From Pseudarthrobacter sp. Fe7 (GTDB taxonomy: Bacteria; Actinomycetota; Actinomycetes; Actinomycetales; Micrococcaceae): a stretch of 64,000 nt of DNA. The notes below the pieces were generated by a model. It was not told the origin of the DNA and searched no databases. It saw nothing but the letters and a program-made list of their open reading frames with translations. The DNA lies in contig CP099977.1 in NCBI GenBank assembly GCA_024372495.1, positions 2,294,001 through 2,358,000 of the forward strand. Reading direction: 5' to 3'. This document shows, one piece after another, positions 27,621 to 38,775 of the stretch. A program made the position numbers and the translations under genes. The number at the start of each line of letters is the position of its first letter. The first letter of the stretch is position 1.

Positions 27621-29339
27621 ATGAGTGACGCCCACACCACATCCGGGAGCAAACCGGACATCAAGCCCCGCAGCCGCGTCGTCACGGATGGCATTCACGC
27701 GGCGCCCGCCCGCGGTATGTTCCGGGCCGTCGGCATGGGCGACGACGACTTCGCCAAGCCTCAGGTTGGCGTCGCCAGCTCATGGAACGAAATCACTCCC
27801 TGCAACCTCTCCCTGAACCGGTTGGCGCAGGGTGCCAAGGAGGGGGTCCACGCAGGCGGCGGCTTCCCGATGCAGTTCGGAACCATCTCCGTGTCCGACG
27901 GCATCTCCATGGGCCACGAAGGCATGCACTTTTCCCTGGTCTCCCGGGAGGTCATTGCCGACTCCGTGGAGACAGTGATGCAGGCCGAGCGGATCGACGG
28001 TTCCGTCCTGTTGGCTGGCTGCGACAAGTCGCTGCCAGGCATGCTCATGGCGGCCGCCCGGCTGGACCTTGCCAGCGTCTTCCTCTACGCCGGCTCCATC
28101 ATGCCCGGCTGGGTCAAACTAGAAGACGGCTCCGAGAAGGAAGTCACCCTTATCGACGCCTTCGAAGCCGTGGGCGCGTGTGCCGCAGGCAAGATGAGCA
28201 TGGAGGACCTCACCCGCATTGAAAAGGCCATCTGCCCGGGCGAAGGCGCCTGCGGCGGTATGTACACGGCCAACACCATGGCCTGCATCGGCGAGGCCCT
28301 GGGCATGTCCCTGCCCGGCTCCGCTGCGCCGCCCTCGGCAGACCGCCGTCGTGATGAATTTGCACGGAAGTCCGGCGAGGCCGTGGTGAACCTGCTGCGG
28401 CAGGGCATCACCGCCCGGGACATCATGACAAAGAAGGCCTTCGAGAACGCCATCGCCGTCACCATGGCATTCGGCGGCTCCACCAACGCGGTCCTGCACC
28501 TGCTGGCCATCGCACGCGAAGCGGACGTGGAACTGACCCTCGATGACTTCAACCGCATTGGCGACAAGATCCCCCACCTGGGCGACCTCAAGCCCTTTGG
28601 CCGCTACGTCATGACCGACGTCGACAGGATCGGCGGCGTGCCGGTCATCATGAAAGCACTGCTCGACGCCGGCCTGCTGCACGGGGACTGCCTTACCGTC
28701 ACGGGCAGGACTGTCGCGGAGAACCTCGAAGCGATCAACCCGCCGGACGTTGACGGCAAGATCCTGCGTGCCCTGGACAACCCGATCCACAAGACCGGCG
28801 GCATCACCATCCTGCATGGTTCCATGGCTCCCGAAGGCGCCGTCGTGAAGAGCGCCGGCTTCGACGCCGACGTTTTTGAGGGCACGGCCCGCGTGTTCGA
28901 GCGCGAGCAGGGCGCCCTGGACGCGCTGGACAACGGCCGGATCCACGCTGGCGACGTCGTCGTGATCCGCTACGAAGGCCCCAAGGGAGGCCCGGGAATG
29001 CGCGAAATGCTCGCCATCACCGGCGCCATCAAGGGTGCGGGGCTGGGCAAGGATGTCCTGCTCCTCACCGACGGCCGGTTCTCCGGCGGCACCACAGGAC
29101 TGTGCATCGGCCACGTAGCGCCGGAAGCGGTCGACGGCGGCCCCATCGCCTTCGTCAAGGACGGCGACCGGATCCGGGTGGACATCGCCGCGCGCACCTT
29201 CGACCTGCTGGTCGGCGAAGCGGAACTCGAAGCCCGCAAGGTTGGCTGGAAGCCGCTGCCGGCCAGGTACACCAAGGGCGTACTCGCCAAGTACGCCAAG
29301 CTGGTCCACAGCGCCAGCCAGGGCGCCTGGACCGGCTGA
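27621..29339 (+). CDS. ilvD: Dihydroxy-acid dehydratase
   Basis: IlvD dehydrates 2,3-dihydroxy acids, the third step of isoleucine and valine synthesis, using an Fe-S cluster. The cluster cysteines are visible in [20 protein letters not shown] and [13 protein letters not shown]. The active-site region [18 protein letters not shown] lies near the C-terminus. The 572-residue gene is intact. ATG 27621 comes right after TAGACT (27608-27613), a probable -10 element, so the message is likely leaderless or has a very short leader. A strong hairpin follows the stop. Confidence 0.97.
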   Translation: MSDAHTTSGSKPDIKPRSRVVTDGIHAAPARGMFRAVGMGDDDFAKPQVGVASSWNEITPCNLSLNRLAQGAKEGVHAGGGFPMQFGTISVSDGISMGHEGMHFSLVSREVIADSVETVMQAERIDGSVLLAGCDKSLPGMLMAAARLDLASVFLYAGSIMPGWVKLEDGSEKEVTLIDAFEAVGACAAGKMSMEDLTRIEKAICPGEGACGGMYTANTMACIGEALGMSLPGSAAPPSADRRRDEFARKSGEAVVNLLRQGITARDIMTKKAFENAIAVTMAFGGSTNAVLHLLAIAREADVELTLDDFNRIGDKIPHLGDLKPFGRYVMTDVDRIGGVPVIMKALLDAGLLHGDCLTVTGRTVAENLEAINPPDVDGKILRALDNPIHKTGGITILHGSMAPEGAVVKSAGFDADVFEGTARVFEREQGALDALDNGRIHAGDVVVIRYEGPKGGPGMREMLAITGAIKGAGLGKDVLLLTDGRFSGGTTGLCIGHVAPEAVDGGPIAFVKDGDRIRVDIAARTFDLLVGEAELEARKVGWKPLPARYTKGVLAKYAKLVHSASQGAWTG

Positions 29340-29352
29340 CGGGCGACCCCTA

Positions 29353-29388
29353 CCCAAGTGATGCGGCGCGGCCGCCGCATCACTTGGG
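29353..29388 (+). terminator. Terminator after ilvD
   Basis: CCCAAGTGATGCGGC (29353-29367) pairs perfectly with GCCGCATCACTTGGG (29374-29388), a 15-bp stem 14 bases past the ilvD stop. It separates ilvD from the ilvB leader. Confidence 0.8.
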
Positions 29389-29546
29389 GCCCTAGGGATC
29401 TCCTTATTAAGCCCTTCCGCCTGACGCGGTTGGGCTTCGGTCCCATATCGCTGCGATAGGATCAAAGAGTGGACAGTGAGGTCCACATGGTGAGATGGGG
29501 TTGTTGCTCGTTGACACCCATCTCGCCAAGAGGGAAAACTGAAGGC

Positions 29547-29603
29547 ATGACTTTCGTTACCGCCGGCACCGTCGTCGTCCTTACCAAGCGCGTGGCACAT
29601 TAG
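29547..29603 (+). CDS. ilvB leader peptide (attenuation)
   Basis: An 18-codon ORF starting at ATG 29547 after AGGGAAAACTGAAGGC encodes [18 protein letters not shown]. Five of 18 residues are Val (including VVV followed by Leu), the hallmark of a branched-chain amino acid attenuator. Its coding RNA can pair with downstream RNA in two places: TTCGTTACC (29553-29561) with GGTAACGAA (29608-29616), and GCGCGTG (29588-29594) with CACGCGC (29621-29627). A terminator follows at once. Stalling at the Val codons should free the antiterminator and let transcription into ilvB proceed. Two further hairpins lie upstream, at 29469-29486 and 29492-29524. Confidence 0.85.
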   Translation: MTFVTAGTVVVLTKRVAH

Positions 29604-29627
29604 CCCTGGTAACGAACCGTCACGCGC

Positions 29628-29664
29628 AAACCCCTCACCAAGCCGCCAGGCCGAGGGGTTTTTT
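29628..29664 (+). terminator. Attenuator terminator of the ilvBNC leader
   Basis: AAACCCCTC (29628-29636) pairs with GAGGGGTTT (29653-29661) and runs into six Ts, 25 bases after the leader-peptide stop and 59 before ilvB. Pairing of the preceding CACGCGC with the leader-coding RNA gives an alternative fold. Confidence 0.85.
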
Positions 29665-29722
29665 ATTTCCCACCGTTCCACAGAAGTTCCAGAACCAGAG
29701 AAGATCCACAAGGAAGAGTCCG

Positions 29723-31632
29723 ATGAGCAAAGGATCGCCCATCAGCCCGTCGCTGATGGCCACCAAGTCCGCCGGAGCCCCAAAGGCTCCGGAACGCGCC
29801 GACCGGACGGCTGACCATGCCGCCGTCGTCGCCGACCTTGCTGCCGTCTCTCCTGTCCTTGGGCCGAACAACGTCGTACCCCCGACGGTGATGACCGGCT
29901 CGCAAGCGATCGTCCGTTCGCTCGAAGAACTCGGCGTCGACGACATTTTCGGTTTGCCTGGTGGCGCGATCCTGCCCACCTACGACCCCTTGATGGCCTC
30001 CACCATGAACCACGTGCTGGTCCGTCACGAACAGGGAGCCGGCCACGCCGCGCAAGGCTACGCCATGGTCACCGGGCGGGTCGGCGTCTGCATCGCCACC
30101 TCCGGCCCCGGTGCCACCAACCTCGTTACCGCCATCATGGATGCCCACATGGACTCCGTGCCCCTGGTGGCCATCACCGGCCAGGTATCCAGCGGCGTGA
30201 TCGGCACCGACGCGTTCCAGGAAGCCGACATCGTGGGCATCACGATGCCCATCACCAAGCATTCTTTCCTGGTGACCGACCCCAATGACATCCCGCACGT
30301 CATGGCCGAGGCCTTCCACCTGGCCTCCACCGGCCGTCCCGGCCCGGTGCTGGTGGACGTTGCCAAGGACGCCCAGGTGGGCCAGATGACGTTCTCCTGG
30401 CCGCCGAAAATCGACCTGCCGGGCTACCGGCCGGTCACCCGCGGCCACAACAAGCAGGTGCGCGAAGCAGCCAAGCTCATTGCCGCTTCCACCAAGCCGG
30501 TCCTGTACGTGGGTGGCGGCGTGGTCAAGGCGCATGCCTCGGCCGAGCCTGCTCGCCCTGGCCGAAGCCACTGGCGCGCCGGTGGTGACCACCCTGATGG
30601 CCAAGGGGGCGTTCCCCGATTCGCACCCTCAGCACGTTGGCATGCCGGGCATGCACGGCACCGTTTCGGCCGTCACGGCACTGCAGCAGTCCGACCTGCT
30701 GATCACGCTCGGCGCCCGCTTCGACGACCGCGTCACCGGCGTGCTGAAGACCTTTGCACCCAACGCCAAGGTCATCCACGCCGACATCGATCCTGCGGAA
30801 ATCTCCAAGAACCGCACCGCCGATGTGCCCATCGTCGGATCAGTCAAGGAGATCATCCCGGAATTGACCGAGGCCGTTCGCAGCCTGTTCGAGGCTTCCG
30901 GAACCCCCGACCTGACCACCTGGTGGGCGTTCCTGAACAACCTGAAGGAAACCTACCCGCTGGGCTGGACAGAACCGGACGACGGCCTGATCGCCCCGCA
31001 GAAGGTAATCCAGCGGATTGGCGCCCTCACCGGCCCCGAAGGCATTTACGTGGCAGGCGTTGGCCAGCACCAGATGTGGGCTGCGCAGTTCATCAAGTAC
31101 GAGCGCCCGCACGCCTGGCTGAACTCAGGCGGGGCCGGCACCATGGGTTACGCCGTCCCGGCCGCCATGGGCGCCAAGGTGGGCGAGCCGGACCGCGTGG
31201 TCTGGGCCATCGACGGTGACGGCTGCTTCCAGATGACCAACCAGGAGCCTGGCCACCTGCGCCATCAACAAGATCCCCATCAAGGTAGCTGTCATCAACA
31301 ACTCCTCGCTGGGCATGGTGCGGCAGTGGCAGACCCTCTTCTACGAGGGCCGCTACTCCAACACGGACCTCAACACCGGCCACGACACCGTCCGCATCCC
31401 GGACTTCGTCAAGCTGGGGGAGGCCTACGGCTGCGCGTCCTTCCGGGTTGAACGCGAAGAAGACATCGATGCCACCATCCAAAAGGCCCTCGAGATCAAC
31501 GACCGCCCCGTGGTCATCGACTTCGTAGTGAGCCCCAACTCCATGGTGTGGCCGATGGTGCCTGCCGGCGTGAGCAACGACCAGATCCAGGTTGCCCGCA
31601 ACATGACCCCGGAATGGGAAGAGGAAGACTGA
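29723..31632 (+). CDS. ilvB: Acetolactate synthase large subunit, two frameshifts
   Basis: IlvB is the ThDP- and FAD-dependent catalytic subunit that makes acetolactate or acetohydroxybutyrate. The start is ATG 29723 after AAGGAAGAG. An unusual polar extension of about 55 residues precedes [20 protein letters not shown]. The catalytic Glu lies in [16 protein letters not shown], and the ThDP/Mg motif is [12 protein letters not shown]...[18 protein letters not shown] reads GAGCCTG twice, at 30545-30551 and 31245-31251, so three frames are needed. Corrected length is 635 residues, normal for actinobacteria. It is followed by ilvN after two bases. Expression is set by the leader attenuator upstream. 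Confidence 0.97.
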
Positions 31633-31634
31633 GC

Positions 31635-32147
31635 ATGAGCCGCCACACACTTTCCGTCCTGGTTGAAGACAAGCCCGGCGTCCTGACCCGCGTGGCCAGT
31701 CTCTTCGCCCGCCGCGCCTTCAACATCAACTCCCTCGCCGTTGGCCCCACCGAAGTGCCGGGTGTCTCCCGCATGACCGTGGTGGTCGATGCCGACGGTG
31801 ACCTCATCGAGCAGGTCACCAAGCAGCTCAACAAACTGGTCAACGTGATCAAGATCGTTGAGCTGACCCCAGAATCTTCCGTACAGCGCGACCACATCCT
31901 GGTCAAGGTACGTGCGGATGCCGCAACACGCCTGCAGGTAACCCAGGCCGCAGACCTGTTCCGTGCCTCAGTGGTCGACGTTTCCACCGACTCCGTCGTC
32001 ATTGAAGCCACCGGCCACCCGGATAAGCTCACAGCCCTGCTCTCAGTGCTTGAGCCCTTCGGCATCCGCGAAATTGTGCAGTCCGGCACCCTGGCCGTTG
32101 GACGGGGATCCCGCTCCATGAGTGACCGGGCGCTCCGCTCCGCCTAG
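31635..32147 (+). CDS. ilvN: Acetolactate synthase regulatory subunit
   Basis: The 170-residue small subunit binds IlvB and gives feedback inhibition by valine. The N-terminal ACT domain is clear: HTLSVLVEDKPGVLTRVASL with FARRAFNINSLAVGPTE. The C-terminal half matches the IlvN/IlvH effector domain (EPFGIREIVQSGTLAVGRG). The start is ATG 31635, two bases after the ilvB stop. The gene is intact. Confidence 0.97.
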   Translation: MSRHTLSVLVEDKPGVLTRVASLFARRAFNINSLAVGPTEVPGVSRMTVVVDADGDLIEQVTKQLNKLVNVIKIVELTPESSVQRDHILVKVRADAATRLQVTQAADLFRASVVDVSTDSVVIEATGHPDKLTALLSVLEPFGIREIVQSGTLAVGRGSRSMSDRALRSA

Positions 32148-32179
32148 GCACCACGCCCGGCGGGACCAAACGCCCGTAA

Positions 32180-33256
<1,077 letters not shown>

Positions 33257-33290
33257 GGCTGCCAGCGCAACCACATAGACCGCAATGGTG

Positions 33291-33328
33291 AGGCCGGGTT
33301 CACGCTTAACAATGTGAGCCCGGCCTTT
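33291..33328 (+). terminator. Terminator after ilvC
   Basis: AGGCCGGGTTCAC (33291-33303) pairs with GTGAGCCCGGCCT (33314-33326), one mismatch, then TT. It ends the ilvBNC transcript. Confidence 0.75.
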
Positions 33329-33381
33329 CCGTCGGCCTAGACTTGTTTCCATCCCCAGGACTGCAACGCAGAGGATCAGCC

Positions 33382-34972
33382 GTGTCAAAACCCGTAGTAC
33401 TGCTCGCCGAAGAACTTTCCCCCGCCACCGTCGAGGCCCTTGGCCCGGACTTTGAAATCCGACAGACCGACGGCGCCGACCGTTCCCAGCTGCTCTCGGC
33501 GATCAGTGACGTAGACGCCATCCTGGTCCGCTCCGCCACCCAGGTGGACGCCGAAGCAATCGCCGCGGCCAAGAACCTGAAGGTCATCGCCCGCGCCGGC
33601 GTGGGCCTGGACAATGTGGACATCAAGGCCGCCACCCAGGCCGGCGTGATGGTGGTCAACGCCCCCACGTCCAACATCGTCTCCGCCGCCGAACTCACCG
33701 TGGGCCACATCCTCAGCCTGGCCCGCCACATCCCGCAGGCCAGCGCCGCCCTCAAGGACGGCGAATGGAAGCGGTCCAAGTACACCGGCATCGAACTGTT
33801 CGAAAAGAAGATCGGCATCATCGGCCTGGGCCGCATCGGCGCCCTTGTGGCAGCCCGCCTGAAGGGTTTCGATACCAAGATCCTTGCCTACGATCCCTAC
33901 ATCACCTCTGCCCGCGCTGCGCAGGCTCGGCGTGCAGTTGGTCACCCTGGACGAGCTTCTGGCCCAGTCCGACTTCATCACCATCCACATGCCCAAGACC
34001 CCTGAGACCGTGGGCATGCTGGGCGCTGACGCCTTCAAGAAGATGAAGTCCAGCGCCTACGTAGTCAACGTGGCCCGTGGCGGCCTGGTGGACGAGGAAG
34101 CCCTCTTTACCGCCCTCCAGGACGGCGAAATAGCCGGCGCCGGCGTGGACGTGTTCGCCAAGGAACCCAGCACCGACCTGCCGTTCTTCAAGCTGGACAA
34201 CGTTGTGGTCACCCCCACCTGGGCGCCTCCACGGACGAGGCCCAGGAAAAGGCCGGCGTCTCCGTAGCCAAGTCTGTTCGCCTGGCCCTCGCCGGCGAGC
34301 CTGGTTCCGGACGCCGTCAACGTCGCCGGCGGCGTCATTGCCCCCGACGTCCGCCCGGGTATCCCGCTGATCGAGAAGCTGGGCCGCATCTTCACGGCGC
34401 TGACCCACGCATCCCTGACCCAGTTCGACGTCGAGGTGGCCGGCGAAATCTCCTCCCTCGATGTCAAGGTGCTCGAACTTGCCGCACTGAAGGGCATCTT
34501 CGCCGACGTCGTGACCGAGCAGGTGTCCTACGTCAACGCCCCCGTCATCGCCGAGCAGCGCGGCATCAACGTCCGCCTGATCACCACTCCGGAAACCGAG
34601 TCCTACCGGAACGTCCTGACCCTGCGCGGCGCCCTCAGCGACGGCACCCAGATCTCCGTGGCCGGCACCCTGACCGGTCCCAAGCAGGTCGAGAAGCTGG
34701 TGGGCATCAACGGCTTCGAGGTGGAGATCCCCATCAGTGAGCACCTGGTGGTGGTCGCCTACACCGACCGCCCCGGCGTGATCGGCACCATCGGCCACAT
34801 CCTGGGCATGAACAACATCAACATTGCCGGCATGCAGGTGGCCCGCTCCAACGAGGGCGGCCAGGTCCTGGCCCTGCTGACGATCGACAGCTCCGTTCCC
34901 CAGCAGGTGCTGGACGCCATCAAGGCCGGCATCGGCGCCGAGATGGTCCGGGAAGTGGACCTGGAAGACTAG
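33382..34972 (+). CDS. serA: D-3-phosphoglycerate dehydrogenase, three frameshifts
   Basis: SerA starts the phosphorylated serine pathway. The GTG start follows GAGGATCAGCC. The catalytic half shows GVGLDNVDIKAAT, the NAD motif GIIGLGRIGALVA and ARGGLVDEEAL. The C-terminal part carries the allosteric substrate-binding domain and an ACT domain (VVVAYTDRPGVIGTIGHILG, NNINIAGMQVAR), the long type I form also found in mycobacteria. Breaks are at 33922-33928 (CAGCTC read CAGGCTC), about 34212 (a run of six Cs read as five) and 34297-34303 (GAGCTG read GAGCCTG). Corrected length is 529 residues, exactly normal. Serine feedback through the ACT region is a family property. Confidence 0.96.
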
Positions 34973-35039
34973 CGCGACACACCGGCCGAAACGCCGTACC
35001 CGCACCTCCGCAACGGCACGTCCAGGCGGAGCCACGTAT

Positions 35040-35107
35040 GATTGGCCGGTCTGCTTACAATGGCTTGGTCCTGATTCAGGACGCAGCCGGCAGACCGGCC
35101 AATACTT
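35040..35107 (+). terminator. Large-stem terminator or structured RNA after serA
   Basis: ATTGGCCGGTCTGC (35040-35053) pairs perfectly with GCAGACCGGCCAAT (35089-35102), followed by ACTTTTT. The 35-base loop contains a second small hairpin (TCCTG-ATT-CAGGA). It ends serA transcription and could also be a small structured RNA, given the 80 bases before the ABC gene. Confidence 0.65.
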
Positions 35108-35189
35108 TTTGCACATCCGTCCGTCATTGTCCACGTCTGCCCGGGGCGGATGGACGTGTGCGCACGCAATCCAGGTTTCAGGGAGTTCC

Positions 35190-37988
35190 ATGAACGCCGT
35201 CCAGAGGTTCATCAGAAGCAGGGTGCTGCTGTTGACCGCGGCCATCTTGATCGCAGCCATGTGCTTGTCGGTCCTCGTCCAAAGTCAGTCGCAGGCTGCG
35301 CTCAACCGGACCGTTGATGAGAATTCAAGGGGGCTCTACGACATCCTGGTCCAGGCCAAGGCGCCCTCCGGGGCACTGCTCCAACCGGAGATCGCCAATG
35401 GCGCCGGCGGCATCGGCTTCGACCAGCCTGGACTCCATCAGGAAGCTGTCCGGCACCTCCGTTGCCGCCCCCATCAGCCTGGTCTCGCGCGTCACCCAGA
35501 ACCTGGAGACACCCCGCCTCGACGCGATGGACTACCTCGGCTACAACGCCGGGCTCGCCGGTACCGCCACGGCGGACCAGGCCGCAGGTGCCACGGCCCC
35601 GGACAAGTGGCCTGCGGCCGAATCCGTGCTGACTGACGCCGCCAAGAAGTACCGGCTCACCGCCAGTGCCGTGAGCTCCGACGGAAACTCCGAGCAGACG
35701 CTCTTCAAGACCACGGCCGAGGGCACCCTGGGCAAGGCCCGGCTCGTGGAGGAAAAGGCGCCGGGCGGCAGCAGCATCCGCATCGCCCCGCCGACGGGGA
35801 GACCGGCATCAAGTTCCCCGCTCCCGCCGGGGGCTCGGAGCACAGCCTCTTCAACCTCTCCGTGGCACTCCCGATGGCCCCCGAGGTCACCGAATCCGTG
35901 GTGGCTGTTGACCCTGCCTCCGAACGGGCCCTGCTCGGTTCGGCCGGCGACTTCCTGGCCCCCCTGGAGAAAGCACCCCCGGCCGATGCGCGTAACGCGG
36001 GCGCTGTGGGCCGTTACCTGGAAGGTCTCTTCACCAGCGGCATCAGCATGGACCAGCTCAAGGAAGGACCGGATTTCCTGGGCGTCAAGCTCAAGTACTG
36101 GGCGCCCTTGATGACCCAGTACCAGCAGGCCAAGCGCAACGGCCAGCTGACCAGCAACTCCCAGGCCGTTCCGCTGATCGTTCGGTCCGGCACGTCGCTG
36201 GACGTGAAGTACAACGTCAAGATCGAGGAAATTGACGAAGCCGGCAAGGTAGTCAAGGACGTCGGCACCGTTTCGAAGTCCCTGGGCAAGGATTACCTGC
36301 CTTTTGTCTCCAAGGACCCCTTCGTGCTGTCCTGGCCGGGTTCTACGGACCACTCCTCGCTGCTGGGTGCCAGTGGCAACTTCAACCCGGGCCTGTACAC
36401 CCCGGCAAAGTGGAGCACCGATTTCGCCGGTGCCCCCAAGTACACGGACGGCGGCACCGCGTCCAACGGCGCCGTGGACAAGACCGCAGTGCCCGGGGAA
36501 TGGGTCACCGTCAACCGCCTCCCCGATAAGGCGTCCAGCGGTGCGCCCGTTGACCAGACCCAGCGCGACCCCGTTGATGAACGGTCTTACCGGGACAACC
36601 TGTCCACCGGCCAGCAGCAGGCCGCCCAGCCGTTGCCCATGGTCTACGGCACGTTCGACCCCACTGCCGTGGAAGCAGCGTCAGGCGACGTCAACAAGCT
36701 TCCGCTGGGCGGCTACGATCCCACGCCCTTCACCCTCGTCAAGGACGCTGCAGGGAAGGACGTTCCGGCCGCCGAACTGAAGCCGTCGCTGAGCGCAACC
36801 GGACTCGCCAGCCAGTCCGCCGGCGCCATTACCGACTACTACGGACTCGCCGCTGCACGCGGTTACAAGCAGAACGCGGCGGTCATCGACGCCGTCCGGG
36901 TCCGGGCCAAGGCACCGGGCAGCTGGAAGGACGCCCAGCCCGAGGTGGAAAAGCTCGCTGCCGAGATCCGCGACATGGGGCTGGACGCCACGGTGGTGGC
37001 CGGTTCGGCCCGCGAGGACACCAGTATCCTTGTTCCCGGCTACTCCAAGGACGGAGCCGGGAAGGAGTCGGCGCTCGGTACGGTACAGCAGTCGTGGGTC
37101 CGGCAGAATGCTGCCGAAGCCGTGACCGGAGCGCTTTCCGGAACCAATATCACCCTGCTTTTCCTGACCCTGTGCGGTGCAGCCCTCCTGACGGGCGCAT
37201 CAACCGTCAGCTACATCCGGAAGCGCCGCAGCGAGGCCGGCACGCTGCGGGCCATGGGCTGGACCCAGCGGCGGATCCGCAGTTGGGTGCTTGAGGAATT
37301 CGGCGTCGGGGCCGTTCTGCTCGCCGTTGCAGGCATCGTTCTGAGCCTGCTGAGCTGGAGCGTTGCCACCGCTCTGGTATGCGCGGCTGTCCTGGTGCTG
37401 TACTGCGCCGCGGCACTGTTCGCCGCACGGCAGCTCCGCCACCGCGACGAGATCGACCAGGAGCCGCAGCACGATGAACGCCTCATCCCGGTCGATTCGC
37501 CACTGACCTTCGCCAACCGGCAGCTGAGCACCAACAAGTTCAACACCCTGTCGCTGGCTGTCGCGGTGGGTGTCTTCGGTGCTGCCGTGGGCGGCCTGAT
37601 CGCCTTGCTGATCGACATTCCACGGGCAGCAGGCGCCAGCGCGCTCAGTGGCCTGGCGGCCGCCAGCGTGACGCTTCCGAGCATCCTGCTGGCGCTTGCG
37701 GGCGTGGCTGTGGGGCTGGTGCTCACCCTGGTCACCGGCCGGTTCGAGCTCAATGCCAAGCGGCAGTACCTTGGCATCCTCCAGGCCATGGGCTGGAACC
37801 CGGACATGCTCCGCCAGGTCCGGTTGTTCGAAAACGCCTTGGTGGGAACCGTGGCCGTGCCGCTGGGCGTGCTGGGCGCCCTGGGGATCGGCCTGCTGCT
37901 GGCACCGTACGCGGCCATTTGGGCCGCCGTGGCCGGCCTGGTGGCTGTAATTTGCTGGATACCGATTGCAACGAAAGTGGTCCAATGA
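35190..37988 (+). CDS. ABC transporter permease, FtsX/MacB type, two frameshifts
   Basis: One N-terminal helix (about residues 10-30) precedes a very large extracytoplasmic domain (about 35-640). An FtsX-type module follows with SYIRKRRSEAGTLRAMGWTQ after a helix, and a repeat near the end (LNAKRQYLGILQAMGWNP). CAGCTG reads CAGCCTG at 35424-35430. At about 35798 GGGGGAGA has lost a G, restoring PTGETGIKFPAPAGG. Corrected length is 932 residues. The stop overlaps the ATPase gene (CAATGA). Such pairs are usually exporters or transmembrane signal machines acting on cell-wall enzymes or peptides, not nutrient importers. The substrate is unknown. Confidence 0.87.
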
Positions 37989-38740
37989 CAAACCCGACGA
38001 ACGTCCAGCGCAGCCGCAGGAGCGGCTCCAACGAGGTCCCCCTGCAGACCCGGGCCAGCACCATCGTCAAGTCGGCCGACCACGCCACCCCGCTGGAGAT
38101 GCGCGACATCACCATCCGCTACGGTGGCGGCAAGGGCGGCGCCGAAGCTGTCAGCGTGGTGGAGGGCTTCGACCTGACCCTGCACGCCGGCGAGATGCAC
38201 TGCGTCGCCGGGCGAAGCGGCTCCGGGAAGACAAGCATCCTGACCGTCGGCGCGGGACTTACCCTGCCGACGTCGGGCCGCGTCTTCTGGGAAGGCGATT
38301 CCCTTGAAAGCATGGGCGACGACGAAATCGCCGACCGCCGTCGTGCCCTGATCGGTTATGTCGACCAGGGCGGTGCCCTGATCGACGGCATGAGCGCACT
38401 GGAGAACGTGCTCCTGCCCGCCGTCCCCGACGGCGAGGTGGAGCAGCGCCGCGACATGGCCAAGGACCTGCTGGACCTGGTGGGCCTGGGCCGGCGGATG
38501 CGGCACCGTCCGGCCCAGTTGTCCGGCGGTGAACGGCAGCGTGTTGCCATCGCCCGTGCGCTGATCCTGGGCACCAGGGTGCTGGTGGTGGATGAGCCCA
38601 CCGCCTCGCTGGACCGTGCCTCAGCCAACCGCATCATCAGTATCCTGAAGGACACCACCTCGGACGGGATCGCCGTCCTGGTGGCCTCGCACGACCACGA
38701 ACTGGTCCGGCTGAGCGATACCCTGACAGAACTGATCTAG
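37985..38740 (+). CDS. ABC transporter ATP-binding protein (LolD/MacB type)
   Basis: The 251-residue ATPase has Walker [10 protein letters not shown], signature LSGGERQRV, Walker B VLVVDEPT and the switch His in LVASHDHE. An N-terminal tail of about 35 polar residues precedes the ABC domain. ATG 37985 overlaps the stop of the permease gene by 4 bases, so the two are translated together and form one transporter. Confidence 0.95.
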   Translation: MTNPTNVQRSRRSGSNEVPLQTRASTIVKSADHATPLEMRDITIRYGGGKGGAEAVSVVEGFDLTLHAGEMHCVAGRSGSGKTSILTVGAGLTLPTSGRVFWEGDSLESMGDDEIADRRRALIGYVDQGGALIDGMSALENVLLPAVPDGEVEQRRDMAKDLLDLVGLGRRMRHRPAQLSGGERQRVAIARALILGTRVLVVDEPTASLDRASANRIISILKDTTSDGIAVLVASHDHELVRLSDTLTELI

Positions 38741-38775
38741 CCCACTCCACCGCACCGAAGGTAACCGTCCGCACC

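Noticed and set aside
29465..29700. T-box riboswitch before ilvB
   Set aside because: There is no T-box consensus or stem I specifier loop. The short Val-rich ORF and terminator explain the leader as classical attenuation.
28119..29711. 530-residue minus-strand ORF opposite ilvD and the ilvB leader
   Set aside because: It is a mirror of ilvD codon bias, and it also crosses a terminator and the leader peptide.
30545..31251. Programmed ribosomal frameshifting in ilvB, serA and others
   Set aside because: There is no slippery heptamer, pseudoknot or stop arrangement, and the sites fall at unrelated places in unrelated proteins.
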